Origin: an uncultured Porphyromonas sp.
GTDB lineage: Bacteria > Bacteroidota > Bacteroidia > Bacteroidales > Porphyromonadaceae
Direction: 5' to 3'
Length of the DNA stretch: 64,000 bases
Assembly: GCF_900541275.1 (NCBI RefSeq)
Contig: NZ_UQJH01000003.1
Location: forward strand, 62,001 to 126,000
The translations under genes were made by a program, and so were the position numbers. Shown piece by piece: positions 35,714 through 44,539 of the stretch (position 1 is its first letter; the number at the start of each line of letters is the position of its first letter). The notes beneath the pieces were generated by a model. The model was not told the DNA's origin. It did no database searches and worked only from the letters and a program-made list of their open reading frames with translations.

Positions 35714-35791
35714 TGGTGGACCCTGTAGGATTCGAACCTACGACCCTCTGTTTGTAAGACAGACGCTCTAAACCAACTGAGCTAAGGATCC
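35714..35791 (-). tRNA. tRNA-Val (anticodon TAC), CCA encoded
   Basis: The minus strand reads GGATCCT at the 5' acceptor arm and AGGGTCC at the 3' arm, with discriminator A and an encoded CCA at 35716-35714. The anticodon loop is CTTACAA inside the stem TCTGT/ACAGA, giving anticodon TAC (codon GTA, Val). The T arm carries GGTTCGAATCC. It is the second of two tandem copies in transcription order. Confidence 0.93.
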
Positions 35792-35817
35792 GGTAATGGA
35801 ATATTTCTGAAAAGCAG

Positions 35818-35892
35818 TGGACCCTGTAGGATTCGAACCTACGACCCTCTGTTTGTAAGACAGACGCTCTAAACCAACTGAGCTAAGGATCC
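35818..35892 (-). tRNA. tRNA-Val (anticodon TAC), no encoded CCA
   Basis: Identical in its 75-base body to the neighbouring copy, with anticodon TAC in loop CTTACAA. Downstream of the discriminator A the minus strand reads CTG instead of CCA, so CCA must be added after transcription. It is the promoter-proximal copy; 26 bases separate it from the next tRNA body's 5' end. Confidence 0.93.
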
Positions 35893-35931
35893 GAGTGCAC
35901 CCGACCGGCTCCTCTCCAGCCGAATGCTCCG

Positions 35932-35962
35932 CAAAGGTACGAAATTTTATGGATCTCGCAAC
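35932..35962 (-). promoter_or_regulatory. full -33/-7 promoter for the tRNA-Val pair
   Basis: On the minus strand GTTG (35962-35959), then 19 bases, then TACCTTTG (35939-35932). This fits TTTG-N19-21-TAnnTTTG with one mismatch. Transcription would begin about 35 bases before the first tRNA. Confidence 0.78.
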
Positions 35963-35985
35963 CCCCCCACCCCGCTAAGACAAGG

Positions 35986-36027
35986 AGAGGGGCTGTGTCC
36001 CCGGTGCTCCGACGACACAGCCCCTCT
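35986..36027 (-). terminator. hairpin after susD
   Basis: Perfect 14-bp stem: AGAGGGGCTGTGTC at 35986-35999 pairs with 36014-36027 around a 14-base loop. It lies 15 bases after the susD stop. The T run is weak. Confidence 0.65.
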
Positions 36028-36042
36028 TGGACTCAAGTATGC

Positions 36043-38061
36043 TTACTTCTTGTACGCAGCCCACCAAAGTGGTGTGCCCACCTCATCAGGACCACCAAGC
36101 ACGGAAAGGGCATCAGCGTAGTCCTTCGGAGAGTTATTCTTCAGCGAAGATGGGAATATGAGGCGCTGCGGGAAGAACTCCCATCGGCTCTCCTTACAAT
36201 TCTCCTTCGTCAGAGCCGGCAGGTTGGTAATTGTCTTCTCGACCATTGGATTCTCAAAGAACGGCAGACCAAGTCTCCGCTGGTCAGACCACGCCTCGAG
36301 AGGAAGCCACGGCACCTGGGCGATGTATTTCTGAGTGATGATCTTTGTCAGGTGGTCGTTGCTCACGGTCCCATCCTTGTAGAGCCCGTTACTCGGGTAG
36401 TGGTACTCATAGCTCTCCTCCTTACCGGTGAGACCATTAAGATAGCGCTTGGTGACCGGCTGCGGCTCAGCTGTGTGATCCCATGCCACAGAGGTCCCCA
36501 CTCTATTGTAGGACTGTGAGGCGAGGTATTGATCCAGGTACTTGGAGATGCCCGCATCGGGGAAGCACTTGTCGAAGTAGCCAAAGCTCTCCCGGATACC
36601 TCTCTCATAGGCCTCCTTGCCGTTCATCGGCACCTGCCATCCGCGTACTGCAGCTTCAGCGATGAGGAAGTAGCTCTCCCAGGGTCCGTAGAAGACACGT
36701 CTCATGGAGCTATTGCGGAAGTCAAGCACAAGGGTAGGCGTGTTGCCACGGAAGAATGCCACCTTATTCAGAGCACCCTTATCGCCCCAGTCTCCGGCAA
36801 CGGGAGCATTCCAGGTAAAGGCGGAGTTGATCACCGCAACGGTGTCAGGCTTAGAGCTTCCCTCGACCTTCTTCTCGAGTGCTCTCCGGGTGACGGAGGC
36901 CACATTGCTCCAGCTTGGATACTTGCAGAAGTGGGGATTATTGAGATCACCGGGGATGCCGTATGCCACGTATGCCCTCGGATCCATCGTGTTATTGAAC
37001 CCATCGTTCCAAAATCCAGCAGAGGGATCGTTGGTCATCGTAGGGAAGTGATCCGGCCAGCGTACTCCCATCCAGTCGGGAGCATTAAACTTCACCTTGA
37101 TCGGCTCGGGAGGCGTGACGCCTCCTTTCTTCTGCTCCGCCTCATTGAGGATCGGTACGGCTGAGCGGACATAAGCTCCGATCTGCTCCTCGGAGGTGAT
37201 ACCCCCCAGACCGGTGTACAGGTTATTGAGGGTGGCAGAGAGATACTGCGAATTCCACTCACGAGTCATCACTCCGGTGAGGGCATCCCATCCGGGACGC
37301 TCCTGAACAGAGAAGATCTCATCAAGGGAGGAGATATACCCCTCTTTGACCGCTGCCTCAAAGTGCTTACGTGCCAACTCCGGATCAGCATTGACGACAC
37401 GCATGGCGAGACGCATCCGGAGAGAGTTACCATACTTCTTCCACTTGGCAAAGTCGTACCCGTATGCCGGGTCCAGCTTGGAAGTGGCTTCGGGGACAGC
37501 CGGCGACAGAGCCAGGTCCCTCGTGGACTCCTCGATCTCCTTGAGGAGGAAGTTGTACACCTCCTCCACGGTATTAAACGTCACCTCCTCTCCCTGAAAT
37601 CCATTGAGCGGCATGGGACCAAAGTTGTCTGCAAACTCACTCATAAGGTAGACACGCCAGATACGAGCCACCTCGTAGAGATTCTTGCTGTAAGGCTGCA
37701 GCGATCCCTCGGCCTCCTTTTGCTGGTACAGGGAAATGGCCTCATTGATGGAGCTCAGCCAACTGGTGACGTATCCGAAGTAATTATCGGTCCATCCATC
37801 GTCGGTGTAATACTCAGAGAGCGAGCCAATCCTATCCGTATGGGCGGCGTCCTTCCAATAGAGTACAAAAGACCGCTCGGCCACCTCGGGATTCATCTGA
37901 GCAGAGATGATGGAGTTATTGATAAAATACTCGATCTGCACCAAGTCGGTGCCGGCCTCGTACTGACTCCTATTGATCTCGTCGAAGTCACTACACCCGG
38001 AGAGGGTCAGACCGATCGAGAGCCCGGCAGCCAGCGTCAGACCTATAATATTCTTATTCAT
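36043..38061 (-). CDS. SusD/RagB-family nutrient-binding lipoprotein
   Basis: Outer-membrane surface lipoprotein of 672 residues that caps a SusC/RagA barrel and binds the oligomeric nutrient. The signal peptide has lipobox LTLSGCS. The SusD-family helical repeats follow (residues 90-400), and the C-terminal RQRIIPSS-like family block appears as WSDQRRLGLPFFENP, then RLIFPSSLKNNSPKD. The start is ATG 38061. Directly follows the SusC gene. The ligand (glycan or peptide) cannot be read; no glycoside hydrolase or peptidase is linked on this strand. Confidence 0.93.
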   Translation of the reverse strand: MNKNIIGLTLAAGLSIGLTLSGCSDFDEINRSQYEAGTDLVQIEYFINNSIISAQMNPEVAERSFVLYWKDAAHTDRIGSLSEYYTDDGWTDNYFGYVTSWLSSINEAISLYQQKEAEGSLQPYSKNLYEVARIWRVYLMSEFADNFGPMPLNGFQGEEVTFNTVEEVYNFLLKEIEESTRDLALSPAVPEATSKLDPAYGYDFAKWKKYGNSLRMRLAMRVVNADPELARKHFEAAVKEGYISSLDEIFSVQERPGWDALTGVMTREWNSQYLSATLNNLYTGLGGITSEEQIGAYVRSAVPILNEAEQKKGGVTPPEPIKVKFNAPDWMGVRWPDHFPTMTNDPSAGFWNDGFNNTMDPRAYVAYGIPGDLNNPHFCKYPSWSNVASVTRRALEKKVEGSSKPDTVAVINSAFTWNAPVAGDWGDKGALNKVAFFRGNTPTLVLDFRNSSMRRVFYGPWESYFLIAEAAVRGWQVPMNGKEAYERGIRESFGYFDKCFPDAGISKYLDQYLASQSYNRVGTSVAWDHTAEPQPVTKRYLNGLTGKEESYEYHYPSNGLYKDGTVSNDHLTKIITQKYIAQVPWLPLEAWSDQRRLGLPFFENPMVEKTITNLPALTKENCKESRWEFFPQRLIFPSSLKNNSPKDYADALSVLGGPDEVGTPLWWAAYKK

Positions 38062-38078
38062 ATCTGTACGCATTGCCA

Positions 38079-41000
38079 TTAGAAGTTGACAGAAAGATTG
38101 ACGTAGAAGGAGCGTGTCGTCGGAGGAGCCATAGCCTCGAGTCCGACAGCATTGGAGCCGGTCGCATAGACCGACTCAGGATCGATGCCATTCATCTTGC
38201 TGTAGATCATCCAGAGATTATTTGCCGATACACCTATGCGGGCACCCTGGACTGCCGTATCCTCGATCCAGGAAGCGGGTAAGGTGTAGTCGAGCGAGAG
38301 ATTACGCAGACGGACATTAGTCGCATCGAAGAGGTTGTCCTCCGTGATGCCGACATTACCCGTAGCTATCTTAGTCCAGTAATCCTGGGTGGTCACCTTG
38401 ACGTCATTGGGGACGTAGGAGTTGCCCTCCTTGCGGACTCCGTCGTACACAAAGTCACCACGCTCACCATCCTCACCGAGGGTCAGTGCGGAGCGACCGT
38501 TGACTTTGAGGAGGTAGTTGGTAAAGGAGAAGATCTTGCCCCCAAATCGTCCGTCGATTTGGAAGCTCAGAGATAGATTTTTGTACCTCAGTGTATTAGT
38601 CAAGCCCAGGAGGAAGTCCGGCTGCTGATTGCCGAGATAGTACTGTCCCGGAGCTGCAGTCGGGATACCGTCCTTATTGACGATCACCTTACCATTATAG
38701 GGGCTATCGGGATCCTCCACACGGGCAAACTTGCTGCCGTAAATGACACCATAGCGCTCTCCTGTAGCTGCGAGGACGGAGATATTATCAAAGGCTCCGA
38801 GGCTATACTGGCTTACACCCTCGGCGAGCTCCCTCACTGTATTGACATTCTTGGAGACATTGGCCGTGAGGCTCCAGGTGAAGTCCTCAGTCAACACGGG
38901 AGTGGCACCGAGCATCAGCTCAAATCCCTGATTCTCGATATCGCCGGCATTGATCTTCCGGTACTTATACCCCTGTAGTCCATTGATCGGGATATTGAGC
39001 AGCTGATTGACCGCATTGGACTTATAGTAAGCTAGGTCAAAAGTCAGTCGACTATCAAAGAAACGACCCTCGAGACCGACCTCCCAGGAGTTGATCAGCT
39101 CATTGCGTACGCTTGGGTCATAGAGTACGTCTTTCTTGGAGGCGATGATATTCCCATTGGGATCCCGATTGATCCCATAGGTATTGTACAGCTGATAGGG
39201 ACCCATATCATTACCCACAGAGGCATAGGAGGCCCTCAGCTTTGCAAAGGTGAGCCAGTCCAGGTCTCCCTCCGCAGCATTGCGTATGAGGTCCGATAGG
39301 ACGACGGACGAGCTTACCGAGGGGTAGAAGAAGGAGCGATTCTCCTTGCTCAGCGTGGAGCTCCAGTCGTTACGACCGGTAAGGTCGAGATAGACAAACC
39401 CACCGTAATTGACCTGAAAAGTCCCATAGAAGGAGTTGATCTTGTGCTTATTGATGTTCTCATCAAGAGCGGGGTTGCTGGTGCTATTATTCACACTGAA
39501 GAGATCAGGCACCGCCAGCTCGCCGATCGTCACACCGACGCTTGAGAAGTCTCTCGACATAAGATTGCCACCAAAGGTCCCATGGAAACCGAAGTCCCCA
39601 AGCACCTCGTCCTTACCCGCTGTGAAGAGGAAGCTCAGATTGGTCTCACTGAAGACATCCTTATGGACGGAGTAGGAGCCATTGGGCTTGATAGGGCCCT
39701 TTGACCACATCTTTTCGTCCCGATTAGTGGTGTACATATCCGCTCCTCCACGAAGCTCAAGAGACAGCCAGTCGGTAAAGCTATACTTCACGGAGCCATT
39801 AAGGAGGAAGCGATCCCTCACGTCATCATTGTTATAGTATCGCGTAGCCCAGTAAGGATTGAGACCGCTGGAGGGATTGTACCAAATATGGCGACCGTAC
39901 TCATCCACTGCAGCCGAGAGGGAGGTAATATCCACATTGCCCGGCATAGAGAGCAGCGTACTGAAGTAATTGTCATTCCTATTACCGCTGATGGGGCGAT
40001 TATGCACATCAGTGCGGATATACTGTACCTTAGCATCGACGGTCCATGCATCGCGCTCTCCAAAGGTGGAGACGAAGCGAGTAATCATATTGAGTCGATT
40101 CAGCTTAGACTCCGGGGTCATATCTCTATTGTACGCATGAGTGATCGAGGCATAGACCGAGGAGCCCTTACCGACTGAGCGGGAGAGAGCGATTGAGTTC
40201 TGAGTATTGATCCCGGTGCGGAGGAAGGCATCGATGTTGTCGAAGTAGCGCAGGGGCTCCTTCTTACCATTCCACTGTTCGACCTCTGTGCCGTCCAACT
40301 TTGGACCCCAGCTGGAGCCGCTCTCCTTATCAAAGACGCCATACGATCCTTGTCCGTACAGCTTCTGTACCTTAGGAGTCATAAAGATCGTCTCAAATCC
40401 GGTGGAGGAATTGACACTTATCCCGAGGCCCTTCTGTGCCATTCCGGTCTTCGTGGTGATCAGGATCACGCCATTACCGGCGCGGGAACCGTAGAGGGCG
40501 GCGGCGCTGGCACCCTTGAGGACGGACATGGAGGCGATGTCATTGGGATTGAGGTCGCCAAGTCCATTACCCATATCGAGGGAGGGGTTCCAGAAGTCGT
40601 TATTAGAGGCACCGGTGAAGTTATCCATCGGCACTCCGTCGACGACGATGAGTGGCTGATTGTCGCCGGTCAGTGAGTTATTGCCTCGGAGGACAATCTT
40701 GGAGGATCCGGCTATACCGCCACCTCCCTTGACGACCTGCAGTCCCGCCACCTTACCTGCGAGAGAGTTGGTGACGTTGGTCTCGCGTCCCTTGAGGAGG
40801 TCTTCCCCCTTGACCTCTTGCAGGGCATAGCCGAGAGAGCGCTTCTCACGCTTGATGCCGAGAGCGGTCACTACCACCTCACCAAGGAGCTCTGCATCCT
40901 CATGCAGCACAATGGTGATCTGCTTGCGACCTGACACCGGCACCTCCTCGGTGCGCATGCCGATGTACGAGACGATCAGCGTGCCATTGGAGGGCACGGC

Positions 41001-41207
41001 GGAGAGCTTGAAGTGTCCATCAATGTCAGATGAGGCACCATTCTTGGCATCGCCCGACACTTTGATGATGGCACCCATAATAGGCTCACCATCCACATCT
41101 GTGATCTGTCCGGTCACGTCTATGGTCTGAGCCCTGAGCCCCACAAGGGAGAGTAGCATAAGGGCTAAGGTGAGCCACACCTTTCGATTGGTAAGAGTGT
41201 GAATCAT
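38079..41207 (-). CDS. SusC/RagA-family TonB-linked outer-membrane transporter
   Basis: TonB-dependent barrel of 1042 residues. It has a signal peptide ending LRAQ, a carboxypeptidase-regulatory-like domain (VTGQITDVDGEPIMGAIIKV), a plug domain with the family signature (VLKGASAAALYGSRAGNGVILITTK), then a long beta-barrel ending in Phe (YVNLSVNF). It forms a transport pair with the SusD-like lipoprotein that follows after 17 bases. A TATCTTTG box lies about 75 bases before the ATG. Confidence 0.96.
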   Translation of the reverse strand: MIHTLTNRKVWLTLALMLLSLVGLRAQTIDVTGQITDVDGEPIMGAIIKVSGDAKNGASSDIDGHFKLSAVPSNGTLIVSYIGMRTEEVPVSGRKQITIVLHEDAELLGEVVVTALGIKREKRSLGYALQEVKGEDLLKGRETNVTNSLAGKVAGLQVVKGGGGIAGSSKIVLRGNNSLTGDNQPLIVVDGVPMDNFTGASNNDFWNPSLDMGNGLGDLNPNDIASMSVLKGASAAALYGSRAGNGVILITTKTGMAQKGLGISVNSSTGFETIFMTPKVQKLYGQGSYGVFDKESGSSWGPKLDGTEVEQWNGKKEPLRYFDNIDAFLRTGINTQNSIALSRSVGKGSSVYASITHAYNRDMTPESKLNRLNMITRFVSTFGERDAWTVDAKVQYIRTDVHNRPISGNRNDNYFSTLLSMPGNVDITSLSAAVDEYGRHIWYNPSSGLNPYWATRYYNNDDVRDRFLLNGSVKYSFTDWLSLELRGGADMYTTNRDEKMWSKGPIKPNGSYSVHKDVFSETNLSFLFTAGKDEVLGDFGFHGTFGGNLMSRDFSSVGVTIGELAVPDLFSVNNSTSNPALDENINKHKINSFYGTFQVNYGGFVYLDLTGRNDWSSTLSKENRSFFYPSVSSSVVLSDLIRNAAEGDLDWLTFAKLRASYASVGNDMGPYQLYNTYGINRDPNGNIIASKKDVLYDPSVRNELINSWEVGLEGRFFDSRLTFDLAYYKSNAVNQLLNIPINGLQGYKYRKINAGDIENQGFELMLGATPVLTEDFTWSLTANVSKNVNTVRELAEGVSQYSLGAFDNISVLAATGERYGVIYGSKFARVEDPDSPYNGKVIVNKDGIPTAAPGQYYLGNQQPDFLLGLTNTLRYKNLSLSFQIDGRFGGKIFSFTNYLLKVNGRSALTLGEDGERGDFVYDGVRKEGNSYVPNDVKVTTQDYWTKIATGNVGITEDNLFDATNVRLRNLSLDYTLPASWIEDTAVQGARIGVSANNLWMIYSKMNGIDPESVYATGSNAVGLEAMAPPTTRSFYVNLSVNF

Positions 41208-41281
41208 AAGTTGTAAGTAAAAAGAATGAAATATTATCCGTAGACTTCCTCATCCAAAAACGAATGGGATACTCTTCTTAG

Positions 41282-41289
41282 CAAAGATA
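41282..41289 (-). promoter_or_regulatory. -7 promoter box for the SusC-SusD operon
   Basis: TATCTTTG on the minus strand fits TAnnTTTG exactly. No -33 TTTG at the right distance is obvious. No anti-sigma or ECF gene is adjacent. Confidence 0.5.
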
Positions 41290-41476
41290 GCTATTTTAGT
41301 AATCATAATAGCTGTTGCCCCGACTTAACAGTCGCTACCAAGCTGCCGTCCTTTCATCATTAGTTAGAGTCTGCCGGAGAGACAGAAAGAGGGAAAAGTG
41401 GTACATTAGCGGGCAGAAAGCTTTTGTATACTCGCAGAAGCACCACTTACCACTCACTTACCACTCACTTAAGACC

Positions 41477-42691
41477 ATGAAGAAATCGCTTATCATTGCG
41501 CTCACAGTGGCGCTCCTCACCTCCCTGTCAGCCCTCTCTTACGCCTGTACCACAGCCGTCTTCTCAGGCAAGTCGACCCTGACCGGTCGCCCGATGCTTT
41601 GGAAGGTGCGGGACACCGACTTTTACCACAACTATGTCTCTCGCCATCAGTCCCCCAAGGGCTGGTGGTACATCGGCATCTCCAACGTCGAGGACAAGAA
41701 GGGCGAGCAGATCTGGAGCGGACACAACGAGCGGGGCTTCGGGATCATGAATAGCGCCTCCTTCAATGTCAATAAGGACGACCCCGCCTCCATTGCCGAC
41801 CGAGAGGGCTATGTGATGCGCCGAGCGCTGGAGGAGTGCGAGACACTCAAGGACTTTGAGCAGCTCCTCGATGCTATGGTCAAGCCGATGGGCCTGGCCG
41901 CACACTTTGGCGTCATCGATGCCCACGGCGGGGCTGCGATCTACGAGGTCAATAACTACACGTGGACGAAAGAGGATGCCAATACTGCACCCGGGGGATA
42001 CATCGTCCGCTCCAATTACTCTGAGACCGGTGAGCAGGACCGCGGCCTTGGCTACGTGCGTGCCTGCTCAGCGAGAGAGCTGCTCTCCGAGCTGGATGGT
42101 CCGGTGACGATCGACTACATCACCAATACTCTCTCCCGCTCCCTCTACAACTCTCAACTGGGGATCGATTATGGGACCGAGTATCTGAGGCACGATGGCT
42201 TCGCCAAGGGCTTCATCCTCACCGATGACCTGATGGCACGCTACGACTCCGCCTCCGTCACGATCACTGAGGGTGTCTCTCCGGGTGAGGACCCGACCGA
42301 TGCCACCTCCTGGATACAGGTGGGGCAGCCCTACATCTGCCCGCTGGTGCCGGTATGGGCTTGGGCGAAAGTGCCCGCTGAGCTTGCCCTCCCTCAGGAG
42401 GAGGACCCAATGGGCACGGTAGCTGAGCTGGTGCTAGAGATCAAGAAGGAGCTCTTCCCACTCCATACCGTGGAGCAGACTCGCTACCTCTACATCCCGG
42501 TGATCATCAATAAGCAGGGCACCGGGCTGATGCAGCGCATACAGTCTCTCGAGCAGGAGGCACTCCCCGCCATCCGCACCGCCAAGAGCCCGGAGGAGCG
42601 CGAGAGGCTCACCGGAGCCTACTTAGAGCGCTGCACCGCCCTACTCCGCTCGACACTCGAGGCAAATCCCGCGCCTAAGACGAGTAGGTAA
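41477..42691 (+). CDS. exported Ntn-hydrolase (linear amide C-N hydrolase, C45/C69-like)
   Basis: 404-residue secreted protein. Cleavage of the signal peptide after SYA would expose Cys24 (ACTTAVFSG) as the N-terminal nucleophile, as in the Ntn hydrolases of the C45 (acyl-CoA:6-APA acyltransferase) and C69 (dipeptidase) groups. GRPMLWKVRDTDF supplies the conserved Arg and Asp, and NERGFGIMNSASFN and AAIYEVNNYTW resemble the family core. A dipeptidase or amidase role is likely, exact substrate unknown. ATG 41477 gives the signal peptide; the open frame extends further upstream without support. Confidence 0.78.
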   Translation: MKKSLIIALTVALLTSLSALSYACTTAVFSGKSTLTGRPMLWKVRDTDFYHNYVSRHQSPKGWWYIGISNVEDKKGEQIWSGHNERGFGIMNSASFNVNKDDPASIADREGYVMRRALEECETLKDFEQLLDAMVKPMGLAAHFGVIDAHGGAAIYEVNNYTWTKEDANTAPGGYIVRSNYSETGEQDRGLGYVRACSARELLSELDGPVTIDYITNTLSRSLYNSQLGIDYGTEYLRHDGFAKGFILTDDLMARYDSASVTITEGVSPGEDPTDATSWIQVGQPYICPLVPVWAWAKVPAELALPQEEDPMGTVAELVLEIKKELFPLHTVEQTRYLYIPVIINKQGTGLMQRIQSLEQEALPAIRTAKSPEERERLTGAYLERCTALLRSTLEANPAPKTSR

Positions 42692-42861
42692 CGATTCGCT
42701 CACAAGTGGAGCAAATGCTTTTGTCAAGGGGCTGGCAAGAGACCTTCAATAGCTCTTTTTGGGGGCTCAAAGATAGGCAAAACAATAAGCAAGTGGGGCT
42801 GTTTACCCAAAGATAAAGAAATCCAGCGCCGAATGCCTATGGTCAGAAAGTTTTTTATTAC

Positions 42862-42869
42862 TATCTTTG
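42862..42869 (+). promoter_or_regulatory. -7 promoter box for the ROK regulator
   Basis: TATCTTTG fits TAnnTTTG, about 29 bases before the ROK ATG. Two minus-strand copies of the same box lie at 42768-42775 and 42808-42815. Confidence 0.55.
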
Positions 42870-42897
42870 ACCCGTCAAGGGAAATCTTAAAATTATC

Positions 42898-44154
42898 ATG
42901 ACGGCAGAAGAATTCAAGAATAGGTTTAACTCCTCAACGAAGAGCCTTCGCTACAAGCGGAGGATCATAGAGCACATCATCGACGAAGGACCGGACACCC
43001 TCCCCTCACTCTCCAAGAAGCTGGAGCTGAGCGTACCGACGACGAGCAAGTATGTCAATGAGATGATCGATGGAGGTCTCATGCGTAGCTACGGCAAGCT
43101 GGAGACCTCCGGCGGGCGGCATCCTTACCTCTTTGGGCTTGACCCCTCCAATGTCTACTTCCTCGGGGTGGACTTCACCCAGGGGAAGATGCATATGATG
43201 ATGATGGACTTCTGCGGCGATCAGGTGCAGGAGGTGATGGACATTCCCTTTAAGTTTGAGAACACGCCCGAGTGTCTCGATGAGATCTGCCACAGGATCG
43301 ATCACTACATCGATCACGAGTGTACGGTAAAGCGACAGAATGTCGTCTCCATCGGGCTCAATCTCTTTGGGCGCATCAATCCTGAGACCGGATGCAGCTA
43401 TACCTACTTCAATTTCAGCGAGAGACCTCTCGGTGAACTCCTGACGGAGCACTTCTGCATCCCCGTCTGGGTCGACAACGACTCACGTGCCTGCGCTTAC
43501 GGAGAGTATATGACCCATATCCGCGAGGAGGGACGAAACATACTCTTCATCAATGTCACCTGGGGTCTCGGTCTCGGTATCATCATCGATGGCAAGCCCT
43601 ACGCCGGCAAATCCGGTTTCAGCGGTGAGCTGGGGCACATCCACGCCTTTGAGAACGAAGTGCTGTGCCACTGCGGGAAGAAGGGCTGTCTCGAGACCGA
43701 GGCGAGTGGTAGCGCAATGTACCGCAAGTTTCAGGAGCGTATCGCTCAGGGAGACACCTCCACGCTCACCGCACCAGATGGCCCCTTCGGCATCACCAAT
43801 CCCGAGGACGTCACGCTCGACCAGCTGATCGATGCGACCCAGAGGGAGGACATCCTCTGCATCGACATCCTCGAGGAGATCGGTAATAACCTCGGTATGC
43901 ACATCGCCGGGCTGATCAACCTCTACAATCCCGACTTCGTCATCATCGGTGGACAGCTTGCCAATACGGGAGACTACTTCATGCAGCCCCTCAAGACGGC
44001 GATCCGCAAGTACTCGCTCAATATGGTGAGCCAGGACACCAAGCTGCGACGCTCACTACTGATGCGCTACGCCGGTGTCGTGGGTGCCTGTATGCTGGCG
44101 CGCAAGAAGTCGGTCGAGCACCTCACGGACACGGAGGAGGAAGAGGAGGCTTAA
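42898..44154 (+). CDS. ROK family transcriptional regulator/sugar kinase
   Basis: 418 residues with an N-terminal winged helix (KRRIIEHIIDEGPDTLPSLSKK, then LSVPTTSKYVNEMIDGGL) and a ROK sugar-kinase-like domain. GVDFTQGKMHMMMMDF is phosphate-1, VDNDSRACAYGEY carries the catalytic Asp region, GLGLGIIIDG is phosphate-2, and CHCGKKGCLETEASG is the zinc-binding ROK signature. The layout is that of NagC/Mlc-type repressors responding to a sugar or sugar phosphate. Effector and target genes are unknown; it is a single-gene unit with its own terminator. Confidence 0.92.
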   Translation: MTAEEFKNRFNSSTKSLRYKRRIIEHIIDEGPDTLPSLSKKLELSVPTTSKYVNEMIDGGLMRSYGKLETSGGRHPYLFGLDPSNVYFLGVDFTQGKMHMMMMDFCGDQVQEVMDIPFKFENTPECLDEICHRIDHYIDHECTVKRQNVVSIGLNLFGRINPETGCSYTYFNFSERPLGELLTEHFCIPVWVDNDSRACAYGEYMTHIREEGRNILFINVTWGLGLGIIIDGKPYAGKSGFSGELGHIHAFENEVLCHCGKKGCLETEASGSAMYRKFQERIAQGDTSTLTAPDGPFGITNPEDVTLDQLIDATQREDILCIDILEEIGNNLGMHIAGLINLYNPDFVIIGGQLANTGDYFMQPLKTAIRKYSLNMVSQDTKLRRSLLMRYAGVVGACMLARKKSVEHLTDTEEEEEA

Positions 44155-44211
44155 GTCACCACGCCACCCGCTCAGGGTGGCACATACAGCGAGACCAATA
44201 ATCTCCGCACG

Positions 44212-44255
44212 GAGGAGGGAGAGCCACCCAAGCGGGCTCTCCCTCCTCTCTTTTT
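44212..44255 (+). terminator. rho-independent terminator of the ROK gene
   Basis: Perfect 14-bp stem: GAGGAGGGAGAGCC at 44212-44225 pairs with 44235-44248. It is followed by a T-rich run at 44249-44255. Confidence 0.9.
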
Positions 44256-44292
44256 ATCCGATTCACACCTCCGCCGGAGAAGGGGAAAAATA

Positions 44293-44352
44293 CTAATACC
44301 GATATTAGTGACGACTAATACCGGTATTAGTGTTTTCTTTTATCGGTATTAG
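44293..44352. repeat. 22-bp-period palindrome array, locus 3 (3 units)
   Basis: Units start at 44293, 44315 and 44337: CTAATACCGATATTAG, CTAATACCGGTATTAG and CTTTTATCGGTATTAG. The period is exactly 22 with six-base spacers. It lies between the ROK terminator and the HU/SPOR gene, about 190 bases before its ATG. Confidence 0.92.
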
Positions 44353-44539
44353 TGCGAGCTTTACTCAACAGCCGATGAAGCCGGTTTTTCTCACTGAATT
44401 TTACGGCTATAGCATCTGAAAACCACTGCCTTACAAGACATGGTACAAAACTTATGATGCGGGAGAATCAAGTTGGTGCGGGGGTAGACTTTTAGATATT
44501 CTTAGAAAAGGGGTAATTTTACCCTCCAAGAATAAGACT

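Noticed and set aside
35714..35892. tRNA-Val pair as an integration site for the neighbouring SusCD genes
   Set aside because: No partial tRNA repeat or integrase gene is seen anywhere in the window.
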